Source: Methanocorpusculum petauri (GTDB lineage Archaea > Halobacteriota > Methanomicrobia > Methanomicrobiales > Methanocorpusculaceae). Taken from it: a stretch of 64,000 nt of DNA. The stretch covers positions 50,085 to 114,084 of the forward strand of contig NZ_JAPTGB010000005.1 in NCBI RefSeq assembly GCF_026891975.1, given 5' to 3'. Numbering within the stretch: position 1 is the stretch's first letter; the number at the start of each line of letters is the position of its first letter. A model generated the notes under the pieces. The model worked only from the letters and a program-made list of their open reading frames with translations. It was not told the DNA's origin and ran no database searches. Positions 1-8,568 of the stretch are shown in pieces. A program made the translations under genes and the position numbers.

Positions 1-1
1 G

Positions 2-637
2 GAACTGGAACGACTCCGGTGCGTGAACGCGAGTATGGGGCTGATGCTGGAGACGACCGCAGACATTCCGGCACACCGCCACAGTCCGGGAAAAGATCCT
101 GCGGTACGCATTGAGATGATGGCCGATGCCGGAAAACTGAAGATTCCGTTTACGACCGGGCTTCTGCTCGGTATCGGAGAAACTGCGTCCGACCGCGAAG
201 AGTCGCTTGCGGTGATCCGTGACCTGCACAAACGTTACGGCCACATTCAGGAGGTGATTATCCAGAACTTCTGTCCGAAAGAGGGAACGGAAATGTCAGG
301 TGTTCCGGGGGCGTCGCAGGAGATCATCGCCGACACCATCCGGCTTGCGGCAGAGATTCTGCCGCAGGACATCTCCCTTCAGATTCCGCCGAACCTTGCG
401 GATGCAGCCCGGCTTCTCCCGCTTGGTGTGACGGATCTCGGCGGCGTCTCGCCGGTCACGATCGATTACATCAACCCGGAACATCCCTGGCCGGCACTGG
501 ACGCACTGGCAGAGATTGCCGCCGGATACGAACTGCGGGAGCGGCTGTGTGTCTATCCGCAGTACTGCAACCCGGAGTGGATTTCACCGGAGCTTCTCCC
601 GCTGGTGGAGCGATTGGCAAAACGGGTGTATGGATAG
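2..637 (+). CDS. cofG: CofG, FO synthase subunit 1, 3' part (5' end outside window)
   Basis: Radical SAM enzyme that, with CofH, forms the deazaflavin FO, the chromophore of coenzyme F420. The frame is open from the first bases, so the gene starts upstream; about 211 C-terminal residues are present and the CxxxCxxC cluster motif is missing. Recognisable stretches are SMGLMLETT, HRHSPGKDP, PFTTGLLLGIGET and QNFCPKEGT, all typical of CofG/CofH, with the downstream DLGGVSPVTIDYINPEHPWP region characteristic of CofG. purC follows after 49 bases containing an AT-rich possible promoter. CofD, which acts later in F420 synthesis, lies about 15 kb downstream. Confidence 0.93.
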   Translation, partial: ELERLRCVNASMGLMLETTADIPAHRHSPGKDPAVRIEMMADAGKLKIPFTTGLLLGIGETASDREESLAVIRDLHKRYGHIQEVIIQNFCPKEGTEMSGVPGASQEIIADTIRLAAEILPQDISLQIPPNLADAARLLPLGVTDLGGVSPVTIDYINPEHPWPALDALAEIAAGYELRERLCVYPQYCNPEWISPELLPLVERLAKRVYG

Positions 638-686
638 TGTGTCATGCTAACACTTATCATAAAATCCGTTCAATAAATATGACACG

Positions 687-1400
687 ATGAAACAGGGCGA
701 TCTTCTCTATCTGGGTAAAGCAAAGTCCGTGTATCTGACCGACAAAACCGATGAGCTTCTGGTGGTGTTTCGGGATGATATTACTGCATTTGACGGGCAA
801 AAGAAGAATGTCCTTGCAGGCAAAGGCGGGTACAATGCAAAGGTTACCGCATACTTTTATCCGCTTCTTGAAGCGGCCGGTATCCCGACGCATTTCCTTG
901 CAGAGGTAACGCCGAACTCACATCTGGTTCGCCGGCTTTCGATGATTCCGCTGGAGGTCATCGTCCGCAACCGTGCAGCAGGTTCGCTTGTGCGTAACTA
1001 CGGGTTCACCGAAGGACAGCCGCTTTCCCCTCCGCTGATTATGATGGATCTCAAAGATGACTCGCGTCACGACCCCATGGTAACCGATGAACTTATTCTG
1101 GCAATGCATCTCGCCACCGCAGAGGAACTTGCGGAGATCAAACGGCTGGCGCTTGCGATCAATGCGGTTCTTCGGGAAAATCTTACAGCAAAGGGTCTGG
1201 ACTTAATCGATATGAAGTTTGAGTTCGGCCGGGATACAACCGGCATGATCCGGCTGGGCGATGAGATCAGCATGGACTCACTGCGGCTGTGGGATCACGG
1301 CGCGATCGGTGCCTCGCTTGATAAGGATGTATACCGCAAAGAACTGGGCGATGTCATGGAGACCTACGCAGCGGTTGCACAGCGTATTTGCGGGAAATAA
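687..1400 (+). CDS. purC: Phosphoribosylaminoimidazole-succinocarboxamide synthase (SAICAR synthetase)
   Basis: Joins aspartate to CAIR using ATP in purine biosynthesis; cytosolic. The 237-residue length is normal for the family. The N-terminal KQGDLLYLGKAKSVY segment (ATP-binding region), VIVRNRAAGSL and the FEFG motif near LIDMKFEFG are visible, followed by DEISMDSLRLWD, the usual DE(I/L)SPDS-like segment with Met in place of Pro. The gene stands alone: cofG ends 49 bases upstream and 250 mostly AT-rich bases separate it from trkH. Two purF-type genes and hpt elsewhere in the window belong to the same purine network. Confidence 0.95.
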   Translation: MKQGDLLYLGKAKSVYLTDKTDELLVVFRDDITAFDGQKKNVLAGKGGYNAKVTAYFYPLLEAAGIPTHFLAEVTPNSHLVRRLSMIPLEVIVRNRAAGSLVRNYGFTEGQPLSPPLIMMDLKDDSRHDPMVTDELILAMHLATAEELAEIKRLALAINAVLRENLTAKGLDLIDMKFEFGRDTTGMIRLGDEISMDSLRLWDHGAIGASLDKDVYRKELGDVMETYAAVAQRICGK

Positions 1401-1650
1401 CTCTTCCTCTATGTATGTCCTGAAATTTTCAGAGAATTTTAGAGGATAAATCGCAACATTATTTTTGAAAAATGGAACTGAGCAGGGGGTACACGCAGCT
1501 TTACTTGGAGTAGCCACAAAAACTCCACGTATCACGTACTTGTTTTCATTCCCGGTCTTCAGAAAAAATATCCAACCAACTATTTTTGAATATTTCATCA
1601 GTATGATCCCTTATCATTATATTTGAGCAGGTTCGATCATCATATATCAA

Positions 1651-3138
1651 ATGGGCATCTTTCGTGAACTTGCAAGTGTCGGACATGATCTTGGAGCAGT
1701 ATTTCTCCTGATAGGCCTTGCAACCATTCTGCCGCTCGGAGTCGGGGCATACTATCAGGAATGGGATGCATTCTTCGTGATGGGACAGGCAACACTTCTG
1801 TTTCTCCTTCTCGGCGCTTCTCTTCGGCTCCTCCCCAAAGGCAATAAGCCTGCACGCAACAGCTTGTCCATTGCGGCAACCGCTCTTGTCTGGGTCTTTG
1901 TGAGTTTTTTCGGATGTCTGCCCTTTCTGTTTACCGGGATGGGGCTGCTTGATGCGGCATTTGAGTCCATGTCAGCCTGGACCGGCACAGGATTTACACT
2001 TGCGACAAATATTGAAGACTGGCCCAAGACGCTGCTGTTCTGGCGATCGTTTATGCAGTGGATCGGAGGTCTTGGAATTATCGCGTTCACCCTCACGGTT
2101 GCCAGCAGGTCCGGCCTTGTTGCCCGCGGTCTCTATCGCTCCGAAGGCCGCTCGGAAGCGTTCATGCCAAGTGTGATCGCGACCGCATTTCAGATGTGGA
2201 AGATCTATGTGGTACTCACCATTATCTCTCTCTTTGCCATCATGGCAACCGGCCTGGACCTTTGGGACGCGGTAAACGTCGCATTCTGTGCAATTTCCAC
2301 GGGAGGATTGTCCATTTATACAGATGGCATTTCCCATTTCCAAAACTTCGGGCTGGAGATGGTCCTTATCCCGATCATGCTTGCAGGTGCATTGCCGTTC
2401 CGGCTGTATTATCTCGTCTACACGAACCGTTCCTTCAAAGAGATCCTCTCCGACCGGGTTCTTCATCTGCTTGCCGGGGTCTTCCTTCTCGTTGCTGCGG
2501 TCCTTACCTGTGACCTGATTCTGTTCAATAACTATACGCTGATCGACGCTGTCCGGGAAGGATTCTTTATGTCCGGAACTGCCATTAGCTCGACCGGATT
2601 CCAGAACACAACCATGGCAGGATGGAGTGCTGCCATGATCCTGTTCCTCGCAGTGTTCGTTCTCATCGAAGGAGGATCAGGCAGTACATCCGGAGGTATC
2701 AAGCTTGACCGCATTCAGGTGATGTTTGAGGCGATGGTATGGTGGTTCAGAAAGACAATTGTAAGTCCGCGTGCCTACATTCCGATGCGTCACGATGGAA
2801 AACCCGTTGCAGGGAAGGACGCCGACATGCTGATTGCAAAGTCTCTGCTGCTGATCATTCTGTATATTCTGCTGGTCGTTGCAATACTGGTTATTCTTCT
2901 GCATGATCCTTACTTCTCCAAAGACGTCATTGGAACGATGTATGATGTTTTCAGCTGCGTGGGCAATAATGGCAGTACGGCAGGCGTTGTCGGACCTGAT
3001 ATGCCGGATTACGCCAAAGTCGTGATGTACTTTGCAATGTGGATCGGCAGACTGGAGATCATCCCGGTTATCATTCTCGTCTGGGGTCTGCTCCGCGGAT
3101 TTGAGTGGCATCTGGGAAGCGGACCATCGAAAAAGTGA
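1651..3138 (+). CDS. trkH: TrkH/KtrB-family potassium uptake membrane subunit
   Basis: Pore-forming subunit of a Trk potassium importer in the cytoplasmic membrane; 495 residues with about ten hydrophobic segments, as usual for TrkH. The four pore-loop filters can be seen: TGTGF near residue 110, STGG near 215, SSTGF near 313 and NNGSTAG near 440. No TrkA-type NAD-binding regulatory subunit is adjacent, so it must be encoded elsewhere. The 250 bases upstream are AT-rich and hold a short inverted repeat (CTGAAA-T-TTTCAG at about 1429) but no other gene that I can see. The nitrogenase-like cluster begins 113 bases downstream on the same strand. Confidence 0.92.
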   Translation: MGIFRELASVGHDLGAVFLLIGLATILPLGVGAYYQEWDAFFVMGQATLLFLLLGASLRLLPKGNKPARNSLSIAATALVWVFVSFFGCLPFLFTGMGLLDAAFESMSAWTGTGFTLATNIEDWPKTLLFWRSFMQWIGGLGIIAFTLTVASRSGLVARGLYRSEGRSEAFMPSVIATAFQMWKIYVVLTIISLFAIMATGLDLWDAVNVAFCAISTGGLSIYTDGISHFQNFGLEMVLIPIMLAGALPFRLYYLVYTNRSFKEILSDRVLHLLAGVFLLVAAVLTCDLILFNNYTLIDAVREGFFMSGTAISSTGFQNTTMAGWSAAMILFLAVFVLIEGGSGSTSGGIKLDRIQVMFEAMVWWFRKTIVSPRAYIPMRHDGKPVAGKDADMLIAKSLLLIILYILLVVAILVILLHDPYFSKDVIGTMYDVFSCVGNNGSTAGVVGPDMPDYAKVVMYFAMWIGRLEIIPVIILVWGLLRGFEWHLGSGPSKK

Positions 3139-3251
3139 GCGGGCCGCCTCTCCTCATCCCTCATCATTCACTATTTTTTGCCGTTGGAACAAAGAAAGGA
3201 AGATTGCCACAAGTCAAGATATATGTGGCATGCCGGTCAAATAGGTAGTGA

Positions 3252-4058
3252 ATGAGACAGATAGCCCTCTACGGCAAGGGAGGTATCGGAAAATCCACGA
3301 CATCCGCGAACCTGTCGGCGGCGTTTTCGGAGATGAACCTGGATGTCATGCAGATCGGTTGCGATCCCAAGCACGACAGCACCCGGATGCTGATGCATGG
3401 ACGCTGGATTCCAACCGTTCTGGAACAGATGTATGAAAGGAAAGATCTCACCGCCGATGATGTTATCTTCACCGGGTTTGGCGGTGTCCGGTGTGTTGAG
3501 GCAGGCGGACCAGAACCGGGAATCGGATGCGCAGGACGGGGAATCATTGCAACCTTTCAGCTGCTCGAAAAAATGAAAGCACTCTACGGCGACGTGGTGG
3601 TCTACGATGTGCTGGGCGATGTGGTCTGCGGCGGGTTTGCGATGCCGATGCGGGACGGGTATGCACAGGAGGTGTATCTGGTGACAAGCGGCGAGCTGAT
3701 GAGTCTGTATGCCGCAAACAATATCTGTAAGGCAATTGCCCGTCTGTCGCAGCGGAGTACCGCCCGGTGCAGGCTGGGAGGGGTTATCTGCAACTCAAAG
3801 AATATGGATAATGAACGCGATCTTGTTGCGGAGTTTGCGCATCGGATCGGGTCGAACCTCGTGCAGTTTATTCCCCGCGACAAGGCGGTGCAGGCGGCCG
3901 AGGTGAATCAGATGACGGTGATCGAACACGCCCCCCGTTCACCGCAGGCTGCAGTGTACCGCAACTGCGCAAAAACAATTCTTGAGAATGAAGATTTGCG
4001 CATTCCGAAAGCTCTCGAACTTGACGAGCTGGAACATCTTGCCAGAGAATATTTATGA
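3252..4058 (+). CDS. NifH-like (group IV) iron-sulfur ATPase, nitrogenase-like reductase component
   Basis: 268-residue NifH-family protein that should carry electrons, driven by MgATP, to the NifD/NifK-like pair encoded immediately downstream. The P-loop GKGGIGKST (residues 8-16), GCDPK (36-40) and the two cysteines expected to ligate the bridging [4Fe-4S] cluster (Cys93 in GIGCAGRG, Cys126 in GDVVCGGF) are all intact. It resembles CfbC, the F430-biosynthesis reductase of methanogens, but CfbC normally works with a single homodimeric CfbD, whereas two distinct partners lie here. Role is therefore either a divergent F430 system or an uncharacterised nitrogenase-like reductase. ATG at 3252 is preceded by a purine-rich GGTAGTGA. 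Confidence 0.85.
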   Translation: MRQIALYGKGGIGKSTTSANLSAAFSEMNLDVMQIGCDPKHDSTRMLMHGRWIPTVLEQMYERKDLTADDVIFTGFGGVRCVEAGGPEPGIGCAGRGIIATFQLLEKMKALYGDVVVYDVLGDVVCGGFAMPMRDGYAQEVYLVTSGELMSLYAANNICKAIARLSQRSTARCRLGGVICNSKNMDNERDLVAEFAHRIGSNLVQFIPRDKAVQAAEVNQMTVIEHAPRSPQAAVYRNCAKTILENEDLRIPKALELDELEHLAREYL

Positions 4059-4065
4059 AGCCCGG

Positions 4066-5085
4066 ATGGCAGGGTGCACGCTCGGCGGTGCCCTGTCGGT
4101 TGCCTGTTTTATCCCCGGAGCGGTAGCTGTGGTGCATGCGCCACAGGGCTGCGTGCATCAGACGTTTTCAATGCTGCATGCGATGGCAAATGAGAGTGAG
4201 GTCTGGACGGTCCCGGAGATTCTTGTCTCCAATATTGGTGACCGCGAGGTGATCTTCGGCGGTGAGGAACGACTGTCTGCAACGCTGGATGAGGCGGCGG
4301 CAAAGAATCCTGATCTGATTCTGGTGGTGACTTCCTGCGTACCCGAGACGATCGGAGATGATTGCGGTGCAGTGTGTGCCCGTCATCCGTATGCGGACCG
4401 GATTGTGTATGTACCGACATCAGGCTTTCTGGGCGGCAGTGCAAAGGACGGGGAAAATGCGGTGCTTGCGGCGCTCGCGAGACGTGCACCGGTTGCTGAT
4501 CTGATTCCGGGGACAGTTGCTCTGGTCGGGGAAAAAAATCTGGAGTCGGAAGCGGATCAGAACTATGCAGAGGTGGAACGGCTGCTTGCCAGGCTCGGAC
4601 TGCGGATCACGATAAGATTCTGCCGAAATTGTAACTATGCGACGCTGATGCAGCTTGGAACGGCGGCGTGTTTCATTCTGCGGGATGAACGGGCAGCAGA
4701 TGCAGGACGAATAATCGGGGAACGGTTTGGTCGTCCGGTAATTCCTGAGTTTCCCCGCGGACTTTCCGGATGTCTGGCATTTCTGCGTGCGACGGGTGCT
4801 GCCTGCGGTGTTGCGGAGGAGCGGATTTGTGCAGCAGTTGCGGAGGAGACGGCATATCAGGAGTTGATGCTTTCAAAATTTTCAAATCTGTCCGGAAAGA
4901 CAATATTCCTCGGTGCCGAACCGTTCGCAGGAACGACGGCGGTTGCCCGCGAAGCGGCTGCACGGCTGGGCATGCAGGAGAGAGCGGACGGATTTTTGAT
5001 CCGGCTGCCGTTTTATCTGCCCATCGGTACCGCAGGGGTTGAGAAGATGCTGTATTTGTGGCGGCGGGCGGTGAACAATGGCTGA
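4066..5085 (+). CDS. NifD/NifE-like nitrogenase-family subunit (short form)
   Basis: About 339 residues from the ATG at 4066, much shorter than catalytic NifD. Three cysteines fall at the P-cluster positions: Cys4 (MAGCTLGGA), Cys29 (HAPQGC) and Cys91 (TSCVPETIGDD); the first two are 25 residues apart, close to NifD spacing. VIFGGEERL is the typical NifD/K family motif. The frame is open upstream into the nifH-like gene, and ENIYEAR just before Met1 also looks protein-like, so a non-ATG start near 4018-4051 is possible. Its stop overlaps the next start by 8 bases, indicating tight coupling. No cofactor-insertion genes are adjacent, and the substrate is unknown. Confidence 0.8.
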   Translation: MAGCTLGGALSVACFIPGAVAVVHAPQGCVHQTFSMLHAMANESEVWTVPEILVSNIGDREVIFGGEERLSATLDEAAAKNPDLILVVTSCVPETIGDDCGAVCARHPYADRIVYVPTSGFLGGSAKDGENAVLAALARRAPVADLIPGTVALVGEKNLESEADQNYAEVERLLARLGLRITIRFCRNCNYATLMQLGTAACFILRDERAADAGRIIGERFGRPVIPEFPRGLSGCLAFLRATGAACGVAEERICAAVAEETAYQELMLSKFSNLSGKTIFLGAEPFAGTTAVAREAAARLGMQERADGFLIRLPFYLPIGTAGVEKMLYLWRRAVNNG

Positions 5086-6214
5086 GAACACCTGTGCAAA
5101 TCCGGTCTGGCCGTGTGCAATGACCGGGGCTGTGGCGACACTTGCGGGTTTTCCGGATATCTGTGTAATTATTCACGGATCGTCGGGTTGTTACTATTAT
5201 CCGCGGTCTCTACTGAAAGTGCCGCTGTTCAGCACGTATCTGCTGGAGTCGGAGATTGTGTTCGGAACAATCGACCGACTACACGAGGTTGTCACTGAGG
5301 TTGCGGCGACCGGAAGGCCGATTGCAGTGGTGAACACCTGTGTTCCGGCGCTGACCGGTGAGGATTTGAAGACGGCGTTTTCAGAGGAGACAGCGATGTT
5401 TGTGGATGCACCGGGTTTCTGCGGAAATGCGGAGCAGGGTGCGGTAAAGGCGTTTGAGGCGATGATGCCGGACGTTGCAGCAGATCGGCCCGGCATCAAC
5501 ATCGACGGCATCAATCTGCTGGACCTGTTCTGGCGCGGGAATCTTCACGAGACGGAACGACTGCTCGCCCTTCTCGGGATTCCTGTTGCGGTGAGGTTCT
5601 GCCGCGATACCTGGAAAAATCTCCGGAAGGGAGCGGCTCCGGTTACTGTATCGGCAAATTCATCCTACGCATCAGGTGTGGGAACGTGTATCGGCAGTAT
5701 GCTGTTTCCGGATATGCCGAAAACGATTGACCGGTGTCTCGCGCAGTTCCCGAACGCAGACGCGGATGCGGTGCTTGCGGAGCATCAGCGTGCCGAGGAG
5801 CAGATGTTTTACTCCTGCGATAAGTATCTGCGGAAGTACACGCCGCCGGTCGTTGCAGTTGCTGCGCAGGAAAGCTATGCGGTGTTTGCGAAGGCAATGA
5901 TGGAGCGGTATTTCGGGTCAGACGTCCCGGTGATCTTCGCCCGCGATCGTCCGGCACCGGAGGTTCCGTACTCCGTGAACTCCGCAGAGATCAATGCAGA
6001 CATTGCAGCAGCAGAACCGGATCTGATCCTCGGCTCAACCTTTGAAGCGGCAGCCTGCCGGAAAGCAGCGTTCTTCGGCATCACGCCGCCGGACAGAAGC
6101 CGTGTCTCCGTCGCCGCCCGGCCCCTTGCCGGTGTTGAGGGAGGACTGGTGCTGATAGAAGGAGCGCTGAATGCACTGATGAACCGACATGCAGCAGAAG
6201 AGAAAAAGCGGTAG
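5078..6214 (+). CDS. NifK/NifD-like nitrogenase-family second subunit (short form)
   Basis: 378-residue partner of the preceding subunit. It too keeps P-cluster-type cysteines: Cys13 (WPCAMTGA), Cys38 (HGSSGC, same 25-residue spacing) and Cys88 (NTCVPALTGED). The segment ESEIVFGTIDRL corresponds to the family FGG/FGT motif. It shares the (I/V)RFCR motif with its neighbour, suggesting an ancient duplication. Presence of two different NifD/K-type chains plus NifH predicts a heterotetramer like nitrogenase or protochlorophyllide reductase, unlike homodimeric CfbD. The next gene is convergent, so the three-gene operon ends here. Confidence 0.8.
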   Translation: MAENTCANPVWPCAMTGAVATLAGFPDICVIIHGSSGCYYYPRSLLKVPLFSTYLLESEIVFGTIDRLHEVVTEVAATGRPIAVVNTCVPALTGEDLKTAFSEETAMFVDAPGFCGNAEQGAVKAFEAMMPDVAADRPGINIDGINLLDLFWRGNLHETERLLALLGIPVAVRFCRDTWKNLRKGAAPVTVSANSSYASGVGTCIGSMLFPDMPKTIDRCLAQFPNADADAVLAEHQRAEEQMFYSCDKYLRKYTPPVVAVAAQESYAVFAKAMMERYFGSDVPVIFARDRPAPEVPYSVNSAEINADIAAAEPDLILGSTFEAAACRKAAFFGITPPDRSRVSVAARPLAGVEGGLVLIEGALNALMNRHAAEEKKR

Positions 6215-6283
6215 TTTTTTGAATCTGCCGTTGTCCACGGATGCAAAAAAAGCTGCGGCAGTTTTCACTGCCCAAATGTATTT

Positions 6284-7414
6284 TTACTGTACTGCCTCGA
6301 TCCGATCGAGTGCCTCTGCAAGCCGCTCCATCGATGCCGCATACGAGATGCGAATCCAGCCCGGAGCGCCGAACGCCGTTCCCGGCGTTGCCGCAACATG
6401 CGCTTTATCCAGCCACCGGTTCGCTGTCGCTACATCATCGCCGCCCACATTGATGAACGCATAGAACGCACCCTCTGCCGGAGCAGTGGAAAGACCCATA
6501 CCTGCAAGACGACCGATGACGAAACGTCTTCGCTCCTCAAACTCTTTGCGCATCTCCTCAACGCAGGCCTGATCACCGTTCAGCGCTGCAACGCCGCCCC
6601 ACATCGCAAACGTATTCACACAACCGACCGAGTGCTGCATCACCTTATCCATCGATGGAATCACATCAAGGGGAGCCGCAAGATACCCGAGCCGCCATCC
6701 CGTCATTGCATACGCCTTGGAAAAACCGTTGATCGTGATGGTTCGTTCCAGCATGTCGCCGATCGTTGCAATCGACACATGCTCTTTCCCATAGACGAGT
6801 TTTTCGTAGATCTCATCCGAAAGACAGAACAGATCATGATCCATGCACACATCCGCAATCAGCCGGAGAGAGGATCTGCCGAGGATTGAACCCGTCGGAT
6901 TGGACGGCGTGTTCACGATGATCATCTTTGTCTTCTCCGTGATCACGTCATATATCGACTCGTCCACCTGAAAGTCCGCATTCAGCGAGTAGTGGACAGC
7001 CTTTCCTCCCGCAATCTGCACGCACGGCTCATATGAAACCCAGGACGGATCGATCACGACGACCTCGTCCCCCTTGTTAAGGGTCGCCATCATCGTAATG
7101 CGGATAGCATCCTTTGCCCCCGCCGTCACCATGATCTGTTTCTGCGTTGCCGCAATGTGATTGTCGCGGTTCAGTTTGTCGGCAACCGCCTGTGTCAGTT
7201 CCGGAATGCCGCGGGACGGCGCATAGTGCGTTTCACCGCGATTCAGCGCATCAATTGCTGCCTGCGTAATATGGGCAGGCGTTGCAAAGTCCGGCTCACC
7301 CACCGCAAGACTGATCACATCAACACCGGATGCGATCATCTCCTTCGAACGGTTGCTCATCGCCATCGTAGCCGAAGGCGCAACCGCTGCAATCATTTCC
7401 GAAACTGATCTCAT
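6284..7414 (-). CDS. Class I/II pyridoxal-phosphate aminotransferase (aspartate aminotransferase-like)
   Basis: 376-residue fold-type I aminotransferase, probably using aspartate or an aromatic amino acid. Visible motifs include SLAVGEPDF (substrate-binding N-terminal strand), NTPSNPTGS, SDEIYEKLVYG and GFSKAYAMTGWRLGY, where the lysine of SKAYAMTG should bind the cofactor. The start codon overlaps the stop of ribH by four bases (ATGA), so the two genes are translationally coupled. Substrate cannot be told from sequence alone; methanogen genomes commonly carry several such paralogues. Confidence 0.9.
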   Translation of the reverse strand: MRSVSEMIAAVAPSATMAMSNRSKEMIASGVDVISLAVGEPDFATPAHITQAAIDALNRGETHYAPSRGIPELTQAVADKLNRDNHIAATQKQIMVTAGAKDAIRITMMATLNKGDEVVVIDPSWVSYEPCVQIAGGKAVHYSLNADFQVDESIYDVITEKTKMIIVNTPSNPTGSILGRSSLRLIADVCMDHDLFCLSDEIYEKLVYGKEHVSIATIGDMLERTITINGFSKAYAMTGWRLGYLAAPLDVIPSMDKVMQHSVGCVNTFAMWGGVAALNGDQACVEEMRKEFEERRRFVIGRLAGMGLSTAPAEGAFYAFINVGGDDVATANRWLDKAHVAATPGTAFGAPGWIRISYAASMERLAEALDRIEAVQ

Positions 7415-7830
7415 TCCTCAAGTCTCCGGACCATCTTTACTGCCGACTCAACCGCACGCTTGCCGTACTCAATACGATCTTCAGCCTCAAGTCTCGTCAT
7501 GCCGGGTCCGGAGATGCCAAGCGCAACCGGTTTGTCGAACTCAAGCGAAAGGTCGAGAATCTTCCGTGCCGCATGCTGGACCACAATCTGATCGTGATCC
7601 GTTGCACCCTCGATAACGCAGCCGATGGTGACAACCGCATCAATATCCGACTTTTTCAGAAGTTTGCGAATGGCAAGAGGCATATCGTAGGCGCCCGGAA
7701 CATATATCCGGTCGTGAACTGCGGCACCAAGGAACCTGGCATGCTCTTCTGCCTCCATCTCCATCATATAGGTAAGATCGCGGTTAAACTCTGCAACAAC
7801 GAATCCGAGTCTGACTGGTTTGTCGGTCAT
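7411..7830 (-). CDS. ribH: 6,7-dimethyl-8-ribityllumazine synthase
   Basis: Condenses 5-amino-6-ribitylaminouracil with dihydroxybutanone phosphate to give lumazine, the riboflavin precursor; the same uracil compound feeds FO/F420 synthesis. Motifs VAEFN, VPGAYDMPLAIRKLL and GCVIEGATDHDQIV match the family, the last carrying the catalytic loop (EGATDHD versus the common GxTxH). The start is taken at MTDKPVRLGF, because the 15 in-frame codons upstream have no family resemblance; the resulting 139 residues is a normal archaeal length. It is coupled by a 4-base overlap to the downstream aminotransferase. Confidence 0.9.
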   Translation of the reverse strand: MTDKPVRLGFVVAEFNRDLTYMMEMEAEEHARFLGAAVHDRIYVPGAYDMPLAIRKLLKKSDIDAVVTIGCVIEGATDHDQIVVQHAARKILDLSLEFDKPVALGISGPGMTRLEAEDRIEYGKRAVESAVKMVRRLEE

Positions 7831-7911
7831 GGTAATCTTAGTACAATTCTGTCGCAAAAGTATATAGTGGTTCACAAAAAAGTCTCAACTCAAAAATGAG
7901 TTGGCAATGAG

Positions 7912-8523
7912 TTACTGTTTGATCATCCGGGTCGAGGTTTTCGCTCTCTGATAGCACCAGGAGAAGATTGCAACCGACAGAGGTACCAGAATCAGAATGC
8001 CGACACCGGTCGGAGTGTCTGCAATCACGGTCCAGCCGAAGTTGTCCGGCGTAAGGAAACAGACAAGCAGGATATGGACACATCCCATGATAACGGCTAT
8101 CAGAGTCGCTATGAGAGTTGTGATCTTTTCACGGTAGACGTACCAGATAAGACCACTTACAACACCTGCAATCAGCGTTGCAAGGCAACAGGGAACCATC
8201 GTTGCACCGCCAAGTGTAAACCGGTAAGCGGCACCGATAACAGCAGCACCAACCCCTATTACGGGGCCAAACCACAGACCACCGTAGATCGGACTGCCAT
8301 CACGGACATTGAGCAGTGCACCGCCGTACTCAATGCTTGCGATCGATCCAAGCAGCGACATTATTCCAAAAATTACAATTCCAACAGAGTATTTTACCCA
8401 GTCGGTAAAATCTCCTTTCATATCGTCAAGCAGGCGTGTTTTCCCAAGGATAATCCCAAGTACAGCAGCAAATCCAAGGTTCACACTGAACAACATAATG
8501 AGACTTCCTGCAGTCGCATCCAT
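7912..8523 (-). CDS. Stand-alone LytS/YhcK-type 5TM receptor-domain membrane protein
   Basis: 203 residues with roughly six hydrophobic segments. The pattern of NVRDGSPIYGGLWFGPVIG followed by GAAYRFTLGG matches the 5TM-5TMR_LYT domain normally found at the N-terminus of LytS-type sensor kinases and cyclases. Here there is no kinase, GGDEF or other output domain. I believe this Pfam family is grouped with ECF-type substrate-binding membrane components, so a transport or ligand-binding role is possible. ATG at 8523 is used; an internal ATG (MLFSVNL) is an alternative. It lies between ribH and an EamA transporter, all on the minus strand with gaps suggesting separate transcripts. Confidence 0.72.
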   Translation of the reverse strand: MDATAGSLIMLFSVNLGFAAVLGIILGKTRLLDDMKGDFTDWVKYSVGIVIFGIMSLLGSIASIEYGGALLNVRDGSPIYGGLWFGPVIGVGAAVIGAAYRFTLGGATMVPCCLATLIAGVVSGLIWYVYREKITTLIATLIAVIMGCVHILLVCFLTPDNFGWTVIADTPTGVGILILVPLSVAIFSWCYQRAKTSTRMIKQ

Positions 8524-8568
8524 AATATATAGTAAAGATCTCTACAGTATTTGAGAGTGCCGATGATC

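Noticed and set aside
1620..1650. GGTTCGA-like string suggesting a tRNA T-arm before trkH
   Set aside because: No acceptor stem, anticodon arm or D-arm can be paired around it.
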